A DNA stretch of 64,000 nt from Thalassospira sp. HF15 (GCF_011806525.1 NZ_JAAVKI010000001.1:620001-684000), one strand, 5' to 3'. Counted from the first letter of the stretch, positions 36,546 to 44,561 are shown. Program-made: numbers and translations. The notes: generated by a model not told the origin, from the sequence alone.

Positions 36546-38192
36546 ATGCGCGTCACCCGATTGATCCGTTCTGCAGTTCTTTGCGCCCCCCTTTTGCTTG
36601 TTACAACTGTTGGTCATGCCGACAGTGTGACAAGCGGTCCCAAATGGGGCCCACATCTTGATCTGGAAGGCAAAGGCGGAACGGACCGTAATCTTGGTGA
36701 AACCGATCTTTTCATTCCACTTTGGCAGGATCAGGACACACTGACATTCACCAGTCTTCGCGCGCGGATGGATGACAACAACAGTCACGAAGGCAATTTT
36801 GGGCTCGGCATTCGTCAGATGCTTGATACGGGATGGAATATCGGCGGCTACGGTTATTTTGACCGCCGCCACAGCCCATATGGCAACAAATTCAACCAAT
36901 TGACCTTTGGTGCCGAAGCACTGTCTCTTGATTGGGATTTTCGCGCCAACGCCTATATGCCGATTGGCACCACACAGTACTTAGAAGACAGCCTGAGCAC
37001 CGTCGATGTGAGCGGTACCACATTGATGTACAGCCAAGGTGAAGAACGCGCTCTGCGTGGTTTTGACGGCGAAATTGGCTGGCGCATTCCGTTATTTGCA
37101 GCTGATGCCGGGCAACAGCTTCGCGCTTATGCTGGTGGATACCGCTTTGCCGAGAACAACGTTGATACCATTCAAGGCCCCCGCGGGCGACTGGATCTGA
37201 CCTTTGATGAAGTTCCATTCTTGTGGGAAGGGTCGCGCTTCTCGTTGGGGGCGGAAATTCAGCATGATAGTCCACGCGGGACACAGGGTTTTGCCAGCTT
37301 CCGCCTTCGTATCCCACTACAAGGTTTTGGCGATGCCCCGAAACCACGACTGACGGCGATGGAACGGCGCATGACAGATCCCATCATCCGCGACATTGAT
37401 GTGGTCAGTCAGGCCGGACAGTTTTCAGAAGCAAGTGAAGTCACCCAGACAGCGGACGGCGAAACGATCACGCTTTTAAACAGCAATTCAACATCGGCGG
37501 GTGATTTTGCCACCGCGATTGCCAATGCAGGAGCCAACTCCACCGTCGTGCTGAGCGGGAACTACACAAATATCAACTCCACCACGACTGTTCAGGATGG
37601 GCAAACAATTGTCGGGGGTGGCGCACTCGACATCAAGACCCCGACGGGACGATCGGTTACGGTCGCCATTCCAGATGCATCAATCTCTGGTGAAGGAGCT
37701 GTCCCTGGTGGTGGTGCCAACCGTTTCTTTGATATGGCCGACAACAGCAGCCTGATTGGCATCACGGCAAATCTCACCAAAGCAGGAAGCACAGCCATCG
37801 CCAAAATCGTTGGAAAGCAAAATGTCACAATTCGGAACAGCAAATTGACAACGACAACGACGGGTGGCTCAACAACCGCATCTATCTTTGAAATCGAAGA
37901 CAGCCACAATGTCACAATTGAAAACAACAATATTTCCGTTGTTGCCGACGGCAGCACCGCTCAGCTCTTGTCGATTAGAGGCAGCAACAATTCAAACATC
38001 AGCATCGATGACAACACGGTTTCCATAACCGGCACAGCGGGTACCAAAAAATATATCGTGCTGGCCGGCAGCGTCGAGATCACCAATCTGTCGGGTACTG
38101 GCAATACATCCAACATCACAGCATGTTCGACGGGTGCAAGTGGTTACACCATTACCGGAACGGTTACGACAAGCGGCACAACCTGCCCATGA
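36546..38192 (+). CDS. inverse autotransporter with beta-helix-like passenger
   Basis: The 548-residue protein has a signal peptide (about 1-25, cleaved after GHA), an N-terminal outer-membrane barrel (about 30-265) and a C-terminal passenger. The barrel matches the intimin/invasin (type Ve) inverse autotransporter domain: LFIPLWQDQDTLTFTSLRARM, GNFGLGIRQML, GGYGYFDRR and FRANAYMPIG. The passenger (about 290-548) is rich in Thr, Ser, Asn and Gly. Strand-turn repeats such as NVTIRNSKL, NVTIENNNI and NISIDDNTV resemble right-handed beta-helix coils. Two Cys near the end (ACSTG and TTCP) could form a tip disulfide. No LysM or Ig-like domains are present. Probably surface exposed, perhaps adhesive. 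Confidence 0.75.
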   Translation: MRVTRLIRSAVLCAPLLLVTTVGHADSVTSGPKWGPHLDLEGKGGTDRNLGETDLFIPLWQDQDTLTFTSLRARMDDNNSHEGNFGLGIRQMLDTGWNIGGYGYFDRRHSPYGNKFNQLTFGAEALSLDWDFRANAYMPIGTTQYLEDSLSTVDVSGTTLMYSQGEERALRGFDGEIGWRIPLFAADAGQQLRAYAGGYRFAENNVDTIQGPRGRLDLTFDEVPFLWEGSRFSLGAEIQHDSPRGTQGFASFRLRIPLQGFGDAPKPRLTAMERRMTDPIIRDIDVVSQAGQFSEASEVTQTADGETITLLNSNSTSAGDFATAIANAGANSTVVLSGNYTNINSTTTVQDGQTIVGGGALDIKTPTGRSVTVAIPDASISGEGAVPGGGANRFFDMADNSSLIGITANLTKAGSTAIAKIVGKQNVTIRNSKLTTTTTGGSTTASIFEIEDSHNVTIENNNISVVADGSTAQLLSIRGSNNSNISIDDNTVSITGTAGTKKYIVLAGSVEITNLSGTGNTSNITACSTGASGYTITGTVTTSGTTCP

Positions 38193-38234
38193 CCGGGGTT
38201 CGTGCACGTTTCTGATATTACCTTTTGCTTGAAT

Positions 38235-38249
38235 GTTCTTCTTTTGTTC
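38235..38249. promoter_or_regulatory. LexA (SOS) box GTTC-N7-GTTC
   Basis: GTTC at 38235-38238 and 38246-38249 are separated by exactly seven bases. This is the direct-repeat LexA operator used by alphaproteobacteria. It lies 14 bp upstream of the radical SAM start codon, where binding would block transcription or initiation. Confidence 0.65.
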
Positions 38250-38263
38250 TTTAATGTCTACAC

Positions 38264-39427
38264 ATGAAGAACAACCTCGAACATGCGCACGAGCACGCCC
38301 CTACCGCCATTTTTGATGATGGATGGTCAAACGCGAAATGTGATCCAAACATCTTGCCCGCCCGCGGACAAAAGGGGCGCGGTGCCGTATCCAATATCGA
38401 CGGGCGGTTTGAACGCCACATCCATCAGGCGGTTGATGACGGCTGGACATCGCATCTGCTTGAAGAACAGGAACCGTCGCGCATCAAAACCACCCTCGGC
38501 ATTGATGGCGCGCGCAGTGTGATTACCCGCAATCAAAGCCCGGATGTGCCATTTGATCGATCAATCAACCCCTATCGCGGGTGTGAGCATGGCTGCGTTT
38601 ACTGCTTTGCACGGCCGACCCATGCCTATCTCGGCCTGTCACCGGGGCTTGATTTTGAAACCCGCCTTTTCTGGAAGCCAGAGGCCGCAATGCTTTTGCG
38701 CAAGCAACTGTCATCAAAGGCCTATCAACCCGCCCCTATTGTCATTGGCACCAGCACCGATCCCTATCAGCCCGTCGATCGCGACAAGAAACTCACGCGA
38801 TCCATCATCGAAGTTCTTGCCGATTGTCAGCACCCCTTTTCGCTGATCACCAAAAGCGCACTGGTCACCCGCGACATTGATTTGATCGCGCCGATGGCGG
38901 CCCAAAACCGGGCATCGGTGGCTGTTTCGGTCACAAGCCTTGATCACCGCCTGTCCAACCTTCTCGAACCGCGCGCCTCTGCCCCACATCGTCGGCTTGA
39001 CGCCATTCGAAAGCTCTCGGAGGCTGGTATTCCCGTGACGGTCCTGTGTGCGCCAATCATTCCCGGATTAAATGACACGGAGATTGAAAAGATCGTCTCC
39101 GCCTGCAAGGAAGCCGGTGCACAATCGGTCGGTCATATTGTCTTGCGCCTGCCACTTGAAATCGCCGATCTGTTTGAAGAGTGGCTTGAGGCTCATTACC
39201 CGGACCGCAAGGCCAAGGTGATGTCGCTGATTCGTCAGATGCGCGATGGTCACACCTATCAATCACAATTTGGCACCCGCATGCGCGGCACCGGCCCGAT
39301 TGCCGATCTGATCGCCAAACGCTTTGATGCCGCTCGCAAGAAACACGGCCTTGTTGGCCGATCTCTTGATCTGGATTGCAGCGGCTTCAAACGCCCCAGC
39401 GCGAACGGGCAAATGTCGCTGTTTTGA
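38264..39427 (+). CDS. PA0069-family radical SAM protein (spore photoproduct lyase-like)
   Basis: The 387-residue protein has the radical SAM cluster ligands C107, C111 and C114 (RGCEHGCVYC, a CxxxCxxC motif). Around it is the PA0069-type block DRSINPYRGC ... FARPTHAYLGLSPGLDFETR. Downstream it has GTSTDPYQPVDRD and SGIPVTVLCAPIIPGLND-like barrel motifs. It should bind a 4Fe-4S cluster and generate a 5'-deoxyadenosyl radical. The family is distantly related to spore photoproduct lyase, and its substrate is not established. The LexA box in the promoter suggests induction by DNA damage and a repair-related role. Confidence 0.82.
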   Translation: MKNNLEHAHEHAPTAIFDDGWSNAKCDPNILPARGQKGRGAVSNIDGRFERHIHQAVDDGWTSHLLEEQEPSRIKTTLGIDGARSVITRNQSPDVPFDRSINPYRGCEHGCVYCFARPTHAYLGLSPGLDFETRLFWKPEAAMLLRKQLSSKAYQPAPIVIGTSTDPYQPVDRDKKLTRSIIEVLADCQHPFSLITKSALVTRDIDLIAPMAAQNRASVAVSVTSLDHRLSNLLEPRASAPHRRLDAIRKLSEAGIPVTVLCAPIIPGLNDTEIEKIVSACKEAGAQSVGHIVLRLPLEIADLFEEWLEAHYPDRKAKVMSLIRQMRDGHTYQSQFGTRMRGTGPIADLIAKRFDAARKKHGLVGRSLDLDCSGFKRPSANGQMSLF

Positions 39428-39478
39428 CGGCACAAACAGCGACATTCCTCATATCCCGTAACCGGCACGCCATCTGGC

Positions 39479-39757
39479 TCAGTCCGCACGCCGGATCAAC
39501 ATCGTGCTTTTGCCGCCAACGATCAGGCGAAGCACTTCACCGTCGTCAAAGGCGTAGCTGAGAATATGATGGTCAGGGTCAGTGATCTGTTTGCCTTCAA
39601 TTCTAACAGCGCCGCTGACGACAAGATTACAGGCGTCCGAGCTGGTATCGGCAAAACCCGCCATCAGAATAAGCGGCACCACCCCGATCCCGTCTTTCAG
39701 GGCATTCGGCGTGAAATCCAGTGTCGGCATGCGATCAGCAATAGAGATATGGGTCAT
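39479..39757 (-). CDS. stand-alone S4-like RNA-binding domain protein
   Basis: The 92-residue protein resembles the C-terminal S4 domain of tyrosyl-tRNA synthetase: GVVPLILMAGFADTSSDACNLVVSGAVRIEGKQITDPDHHIL, then GEVLRLIVGGKSTMLI. The layout (two helices with '..S.S.A..L...G.V.I.G..I.D') is the S4 core. The usual basic residue after the Ala (EARRLI in TyrRS) is replaced (DACNLV), so RNA contact may be weakened. There is no catalytic synthetase domain nearby. AAGGAAACCGG precedes the ATG. It could be a small RNA- or tRNA-binding regulator, or a relic. Confidence 0.55.
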   Translation of the reverse strand: MTHISIADRMPTLDFTPNALKDGIGVVPLILMAGFADTSSDACNLVVSGAVRIEGKQITDPDHHILSYAFDDGEVLRLIVGGKSTMLIRRAD

Positions 39758-40048
39758 TTTCCGGTTTCCTTATTGGTGGGGCCACCTCGGGCAAACCGGT
39801 TCATGGAAAAAACAAAGGCCGCCCTGGGGCAGCCGGTCTTGGTTCACTTTACAAACACATCAACAGGCGCCGCGCTATGTGCACGACGTAAAATAGGCGT
39901 TGAAATGTACAATCATGTTTTCCATGGCTTTATGCATATGGCGCTTTTTTCGATCGGTCAAGTCACTTGTTAAACACACTTTCCCGCCAAAGCAAAACCC
40001 CCGCCAGCAAGACTGACGGGTGCGATGAAATAGCAATCCTGTGATCTC
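39758..40048. other. intergenic region between the S4-like gene and the wHTH cassette
   Basis: I see no convincing gene in these 291 bp. The left part carries the ribosome-binding site and promoter of the S4-like gene on the minus strand, and the right end carries the cassette terminator at 39994-40021. Confidence 0.5.
39994..40021 (-). terminator. terminator of the two-gene wHTH cassette
   Basis: On the minus strand CCCGTCAG pairs with CTGGCGGG (one wobble) around a 5-base loop, followed by GGTTTTG. It lies about 28 bp past the stop at 40049. Confidence 0.75.
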
Positions 40049-40576
40049 TTAGCTGACAACGCGATAACGTGCATGCCCTGCCGGTTCGGCAATGATCGCC
40101 GGATCGATCATGGCATCCATGGCTTCCTGTGCCTCGCTGGCAGCAAGACCTTCGCGGTCTTTCTCGGCCACATTGCCACCTTCAGAAAGGGCTCTGGCGC
40201 GTGCGCTTTCAAAGAACCGCAGTCCGCGTTTTTCCATGACATAAAGGGTTTCACCACCCCACTGCCCGGTCCAGACAAGGCCCGAAAGGCCCTCCATTTC
40301 GCGTTCAATCCGGGTTGGCGAAATCGGCATCCCAAGACAGGTGGTCAAAAGGAAGGAAAGCTCGGCTGCCGTAACACCGTCTTCACAGCATTCCTCGGCC
40401 AGAACCGACATCACCGCCATGGTCACAACCCGAAGCGATACCTTTTCGGCATCAAGCCCCGGGAAACGGTTTTGCTGAAGTTCGACAATATCGTTGGCGA
40501 TACGATCAACATCGCCGCGAATGACATACCGGCCACGCCATACCCGACAGCTGCTTCTGACTTCCCACTCACTCAT
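40049..40576 (-). CDS. unrecognised winged-helix-like protein (cassette gene 2)
   Basis: I do not recognise this 175-residue protein. It begins MSEWEVRSSCRVWRGRYVIR. A helical segment (about 40-75) is followed by what looks like a winged helix: VTMAVMSVLAEECCEDGVTAAELSFLL, a second helix with PTRIEREMEGLSGLV, then a beta hairpin GGETLYVMEKRGLRFF. The C-terminus is acidic and Ala-rich. It follows the other wHTH-like gene by 87 bp on the same strand, and the gap carries TGTATG/CATACA half-sites that recur in the upstream promoter. Likely a DNA-binding protein or regulator; no known family named. Confidence 0.55.
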   Translation of the reverse strand: MSEWEVRSSCRVWRGRYVIRGDVDRIANDIVELQQNRFPGLDAEKVSLRVVTMAVMSVLAEECCEDGVTAAELSFLLTTCLGMPISPTRIEREMEGLSGLVWTGQWGGETLYVMEKRGLRFFESARARALSEGGNVAEKDREGLAASEAQEAMDAMIDPAIIAEPAGHARYRVVS

Positions 40577-40598
40577 GATTTTGGTCCCACCCGTTTTT

Positions 40599-40675
40599 GT
40601 ATGTCCCTGCAAAAAAGATACAACAACCATACATTACGTCAACATCTTTTTCGACTTTTTGTACTATTTCATACA
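40599..40675. promoter_or_regulatory. TGTATG/CATACA half-sites between the two cassette genes
   Basis: TGTATG (40598-40603) and CATACA (40628-40633) form one widely spaced inverted pair. TGTACTATTTCATACA (40660-40675) is a second inverted repeat overlapping the end of the upstream cassette gene. The same half-site recurs at 41360-41416, suggesting a shared operator family. Confidence 0.45.
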
Positions 40676-41323
40676 CCCGTCACGGAACCACTGAAAGCCA
40701 TCGCTTGCGACGGTATATCCGTCTTCATTTTCGACGTTCTCAAGATAGCCGCGTTCGACCGCAGTGTGGAAATCCCGACTGAAATTCCGCGGCATCCGCA
40801 GATGATCCTGACGGCGCAAAAGTCGGCGCACATCCCCGCGCGTCACAAAACTTCTGCCATCACGATATTGCAGCCAGATTGCAGCCAGTAGAATTGTCTC
40901 GGCAAACCCCCGCGGCTGCATACGCGCAACCAGATCGCCAAAGCTGCCGACAAATCCAGTGATAAACATGCCTGGATCGACTGCGCCTGAATGCGCGAGA
41001 TCCCCGACATTTCCGAACTCGGTATGTTCTGAACTTGCTTTGGGTGCCCTACCCGCAGCCGCAACCCCATGTTCACCCCCTGAACGCTCGACACCTGTAT
41101 GGGTCGGCGTCGAAAGAATGCCGTGCTCGGACGAACGTGCACCACCAGCAACGGCTTGCGCAGCTCCCTGCACTGCACCGGGCACCATCCCCGACACCAT
41201 GGACGCCTGCCCAAACAGTGCCGCCATCAAAACAGGCAAACGCGCTGGCGGGATCGCACATTCGAGATCCACCGGTCCGAAGTCCCCTTCACCGGAAAGT
41301 TTGACATTAATAACGGCTGGCAC
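40664..41323 (-). CDS. unrecognised protein with C-terminal winged-helix-like domain (cassette gene 1)
   Basis: This 219-residue protein is not recognised. The N-terminus (1-42; INVKLSGEGDFGPVDLECAIPPARLP) looks beta-rich. The middle (about 45-115) is Gly/Ala/His/Ser-rich and low complexity. The C-terminus (about 125-218) reads as a winged helix: FAETILLAAIWLQYRDGRSFVTRGDVRRLL, helix FSRDFHTAVERGYL, hairpin VENEDGYTVASDGFQWF. The pattern resembles that of the downstream gene, so the two form a cassette. Two inverted repeats sit in its promoter. It could be a DNA-binding regulator with a flexible linker. Confidence is in the coding call, not the function. Confidence 0.55.
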   Translation of the reverse strand: MPAVINVKLSGEGDFGPVDLECAIPPARLPVLMAALFGQASMVSGMVPGAVQGAAQAVAGGARSSEHGILSTPTHTGVERSGGEHGVAAAGRAPKASSEHTEFGNVGDLAHSGAVDPGMFITGFVGSFGDLVARMQPRGFAETILLAAIWLQYRDGRSFVTRGDVRRLLRRQDHLRMPRNFSRDFHTAVERGYLENVENEDGYTVASDGFQWFRDGCMK

Positions 41324-41360
41324 GGCTGCTGTACTCCTGAATTACACGGCACCAATACCA

Positions 41361-41416
41361 TACATTTCGTATGTAATTCAACATCAATTCACTATTTATG
41401 TATAATTTCTTACATA
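41361..41416. promoter_or_regulatory. paired inverted repeats in the cassette promoter
   Basis: TACAT-TTCGT-ATGTA (41361-41375) and TATGTA-N8-TACATA (41397-41416) are two inverted repeats with a shared TACATA/TATGTA half-site. They lie in a very AT-rich patch between the cassette and the AlaX gene, and the second contains TATAAT on the plus strand. They may be operators for the divergent genes. Confidence 0.5.
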
Positions 41417-41569
41417 CCAATTCGGGGAATTCTGGCAACTTTGCCCTCGACAATCCCTTGGCCCCGAACGCACCATGGCACCAACAAGCCGATCCTGCAC
41501 ACAGGCCAGTTGCCAATATTGCAGACGGAAAAATCAAGAACGCCACCACACGTGAAGGATGAGAGAAAC

Positions 41570-42283
41570 ATGACACGCCTTTTGTTTCGCGAAGACGCCT
41601 ACGCACAGAATTGCAACGCCACCGTCACCAGCATTTCAGATCGCGGTATCGAACTTGACCAGACGGTGTTCTATGCCACAGCCGGCGGTCAGTCGGGCGA
41701 CATCGGCACGTTGACACTTGCGGATGGCACAGCATTGCCGGTCGTCACAACGGTCAAGGACCGCGAAACCGGAAGCATCCTGCACATCATTGCCGATGAC
41801 CATCCCCTACCAAACGTCGGTGACACGATTACCGCCGAACTCGATTGGGATAATCGCCACAAACTGATGCGCTTTCACACCTGCATGCACCTTCTGTGTG
41901 CGGTGATTGAGGGCGATGTAACCGGCGGCAATATTGCAGCCCACAAGGCCCGGCTTGATTTCAACCTTCCGGACGCCACGCTGGACAAGGATGAAATCAG
42001 CGAAAAACTTAATGAATTGATTGCGCGCAACGCTGATGTCTATGACGGCGAAATATCCGTTGCCGAACTCAAGGCCAATCCGGAACTGGTACGCACCATG
42101 TCAGTGCAGCCACCGATGGACGGACATTCCATCCGGACCGTCACCATCGAAGGCATTGATTTCCAACCCTGTGGCGGCACCCATGTCCGCAAAACTGGCG
42201 AGATCGGCAAGGTCATGGTTTCCAAGATCGAAAAGAAAGGCCGTCAGAACCGCCGGATCAATGTCGTCTTCGCTGACGGATAA
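41570..42283 (+). CDS. AlaX-type alanyl-tRNA editing protein
   Basis: The 237-residue protein matches the free-standing editing domain of alanyl-tRNA synthetase. It has the zinc-site motifs HxxxH (RFHTCMHLL) and CxxxH (CGGTHVRKTGEIG), and the N-terminal DQTVFYATAGGQSGDIGTL. It should hydrolyse Ser- or Gly-mischarged tRNA(Ala) in trans. The ATG at 41570 follows AAGGATGAGAG. The frame remains open for 157 codons upstream, but that part has no AlaX similarity and is antisense to the wHTH cassette. Downstream, 9-bp arms at 42294-42302 and 42340-42348 can pair. Confidence 0.88.
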   Translation: MTRLLFREDAYAQNCNATVTSISDRGIELDQTVFYATAGGQSGDIGTLTLADGTALPVVTTVKDRETGSILHIIADDHPLPNVGDTITAELDWDNRHKLMRFHTCMHLLCAVIEGDVTGGNIAAHKARLDFNLPDATLDKDEISEKLNELIARNADVYDGEISVAELKANPELVRTMSVQPPMDGHSIRTVTIEGIDFQPCGGTHVRKTGEIGKVMVSKIEKKGRQNRRINVVFADG

Positions 42284-42293
42284 TGCGCATGCA

Positions 42294-42348
42294 TGGCAAC
42301 CGTAAAAAGTGCGGATCCCCCACGATCTGTCATGACTGCCGGTTGCCA
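42294..42348. repeat. perfect 9-bp inverted repeat between alaX and sseA
   Basis: TGGCAACCG (42294-42302) and CGGTTGCCA (42340-42348) are exact complements spaced by 37 bases. No T tract follows, so it is more likely a leader structure or operator than a terminator. Confidence 0.4.
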
Positions 42349-42457
42349 GAAGGCGGCAGGATCGCTACAAATTTAAGTAAATACAGGACCAATTCAAAAT
42401 GATCCCGGATACAACCGGCATCCTGCAATACCCACCATTGCCAATCGGAGCTTGTCC

Positions 42458-43315
42458 ATGACCAACCCACTTTCAGACGCCCTTGTTTCTACAGAGTGGC
42501 TTGCAGATCACCTTGATGCGCCGGACGTGCGTGTCGTCGATGCCAGCTGGTACATGCCGGCCGAAAACAAGAATGCCCGCGAGTTTTATGACGCAGAGCA
42601 TATCCCCGGCGCCGTTTTCTTTGACATTGATGACATTGCCGCCGATGACAGCGCCCCGCTGCCGCACATGATGCCAGATGCGATCAAGTTTTCCGCCAAG
42701 GTCCGCAAACTGGGTTTGGGCGATGGCGTACGTGTTGTTGTCTATAGCCAAAAAGGTTCTGCGCTTGCCGCTTGCCGCACATGGTGGATGCTGCGTCACT
42801 TCGGGCATAACGATGTGGTTGTTCTGGATGGTGGTTTACCAAAATGGATTGCCGAAGGACGCCCGGTCACGGATGCGCCGACCCAGCCGCGCGAGCGCCA
42901 CTTTACCGCACGTGCCAACAGCTTTTTGCTACGGGAATATGATCAGGTTCTGTCAAACGTCAAAACCAAACGCGAACAGCTGGTTGATGCCCGCGCAGGT
43001 GAACGGTTCCGCGGTGAGGTTGATGATCCTTGGGGCAAATCCGGCCACGTTCCTGGCTCCTATAACCTGCCTTTTACCGAGCTCCTGAATTCGGATGGCA
43101 CCTTCAAGTCGGCCGACGAAATCAAGGCTGCGTTTGACGCAGCAGGTGTGGATCTCAACAAACCGATCGTTGCAAGTTGCGGTTCGGGCGTCACCGCCTG
43201 TGTCCTTGCCATGGGCGCATATATTACCGGCCACAAGCAGGTCGCAGTCTATGATGGATCCTGGGCGGAATGGGCAACGACCGATGACAGTCCCGTTGAT
43301 ACCGGCCCGGCCTGA
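42458..43315 (+). CDS. sseA: 3-mercaptopyruvate sulfurtransferase
   Basis: The 285-residue protein has two rhodanese domains (about 8-140 and 165-280). The catalytic Cys241 sits in CGSGVTA, the CG(S/T)GV motif of mercaptopyruvate sulfurtransferases rather than the CRKG-type loop of thiosulfate sulfurtransferase. It converts 3-mercaptopyruvate to pyruvate and protein-bound persulfide. GGAG is seven bases before the ATG at 42458 (a TTG six bases earlier is less likely). With TusA, CysK and MetC it adds to the sulfur metabolism of this window, though they are not in one operon. Confidence 0.9.
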   Translation: MTNPLSDALVSTEWLADHLDAPDVRVVDASWYMPAENKNAREFYDAEHIPGAVFFDIDDIAADDSAPLPHMMPDAIKFSAKVRKLGLGDGVRVVVYSQKGSALAACRTWWMLRHFGHNDVVVLDGGLPKWIAEGRPVTDAPTQPRERHFTARANSFLLREYDQVLSNVKTKREQLVDARAGERFRGEVDDPWGKSGHVPGSYNLPFTELLNSDGTFKSADEIKAAFDAAGVDLNKPIVASCGSGVTACVLAMGAYITGHKQVAVYDGSWAEWATTDDSPVDTGPA

Positions 43316-43347
43316 ATATCCGACCCTGCCAGTGTCAGGCATTTGAT

Positions 43348-43878
43348 ATGAGAACCCCGATGTCCGCTCCATCCCCCTTTGGTCAGGATTTGACCAACAA
43401 AACCGCCGATGGCGCGGGCATCAAACTTGAACAGCTGAAGACACCTTCAAACGAAGACATCGCGGCCATCACCCGGCTTTGGATTGCAACCGGGTTGATC
43501 CCGGCAATCCGTGATGCACGGCAGGATATCGAAAGCTGCATTTCTGCGAATAACGGCAGCCTGATCGTCGCCCGAAGACCCGAAGACCAGCAAATATTTG
43601 CCACCATGATGACCGGTCATGACGGTGTTTATGGCTGGGTTCATTATCTGGCGATTGCCAAGCACGCCCAAGGCAGCGGCATTGGCAGCGAACTGGTTGC
43701 CCTTGCCGAAGATATCCTGCGGCTTTCAGGCCTTGGTGAAATCCGGATCACTATTGAAAATGCCGCAGCGGGTGATTTTTACGCCAAACTCGGCTATGAC
43801 TTTATTGGAAGCGTCACCGATCAGCATCAACCTGATCCGCAGCAAAACAAGATAATGCGCAAGAGTTTAGTCCAATGA
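43348..43878 (+). CDS. GNAT acetyltransferase (YpeA-like)
   Basis: The 176-residue protein has a GNAT core with acetyl-CoA loop AKHAQGSGIGSELVALAE and C-terminal IENAAAGDFYAKLGYDFIGS. The first 30 residues are a poorly conserved extension. The YpeA-like TRLWIATGL near residue 45 fits small bacterial N-acetyltransferases with unknown substrates. Its TGA overlaps the ATG of the next acetyltransferase by 4 bp, so the two are co-translated. An alternative ATG lies four codons in. Confidence 0.8.
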   Translation: MRTPMSAPSPFGQDLTNKTADGAGIKLEQLKTPSNEDIAAITRLWIATGLIPAIRDARQDIESCISANNGSLIVARRPEDQQIFATMMTGHDGVYGWVHYLAIAKHAQGSGIGSELVALAEDILRLSGLGEIRITIENAAAGDFYAKLGYDFIGSVTDQHQPDPQQNKIMRKSLVQ

Positions 43879-44561
43879 CCCCATCCAATCCGCGCAAGCT
43901 GGAAGTTGTCGTCAGCTTCCTTGAAATGCAAAGCCCGCCCGACCGGGTTCCGGCCATTGTACCACCGGGCAAGGTTGCGATCATTCGCGCCGAAGACCCC
44001 ACCCTGTCATTTTATCGCTACTTATATAATACGGTCGGCGAACCCTGGCTGTGGTGGCTCCGCCGCCTGATGAGTGACGAGGAACTGGCACCGATCCTGG
44101 CAAACCCCGAAACACACGTCTATGTGTTGTATGTTGCCGGTGTACCAGCCGGGTTTGCCGAGCTTGATCTGACGGAGCTTGAGTCTGACAACGTCATTGA
44201 TCTGCATTATATGGGCCTGATGCCGGAATTTATTGGCAAGGGCTATGGCAAGTACCTGCTGGATTGGGCAATTGATACCGCCTGGAGCTTCAAGCCAACC
44301 CGCCTGACGGTCAATACCTGTACTCTTGATCATCCAAGTGCACTTGGGGCTTATCAAAAGGCAGGTTTTGTTATATACGACCAGCGAACCGATATTGTTG
44401 ACGATCCGCGCGATACAGGGCTGATCCCGCATATTGATCATCATGTTGATCATGATGGTCATCCGGGTGGTGAAGCGCCAGGTCGCGAAAGTGATCCGGA
44501 AAATGCAAATAATGCAGATTCCGACACTTTGGTCGTTGACTTTCCCGACCGCGCACGGTAA
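43875..44561 (+). CDS. GNAT acetyltransferase with His/Asp-rich tail
   Basis: The 228-residue protein has GNAT motifs YLYNTVGEPWLWWLRR, YVLYVAGVPAGFAELDL and the CoA loop LMPEFIGKGYGKYLLDWAI, then TCTLDHPSALGAYQKAGF. The last 40 residues are unusual for the family: HIDHHVDHDGH, then acidic repeats. That His-rich stretch could bind metal. It is translationally coupled to the preceding acetyltransferase. The substrate is unknown. Confidence 0.82.
   Translation: MTPSNPRKLEVVVSFLEMQSPPDRVPAIVPPGKVAIIRAEDPTLSFYRYLYNTVGEPWLWWLRRLMSDEELAPILANPETHVYVLYVAGVPAGFAELDLTELESDNVIDLHYMGLMPEFIGKGYGKYLLDWAIDTAWSFKPTRLTVNTCTLDHPSALGAYQKAGFVIYDQRTDIVDDPRDTGLIPHIDHHVDHDGHPGGEAPGRESDPENANNADSDTLVVDFPDRAR

Noticed and set aside
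41099-41569. 157-codon extension upstream of the AlaX gene
   Set aside because: The frame is open, but AlaX begins at 41570 with a good ribosome-binding site and canonical N-terminus; the extension is antisense to the wHTH cassette.
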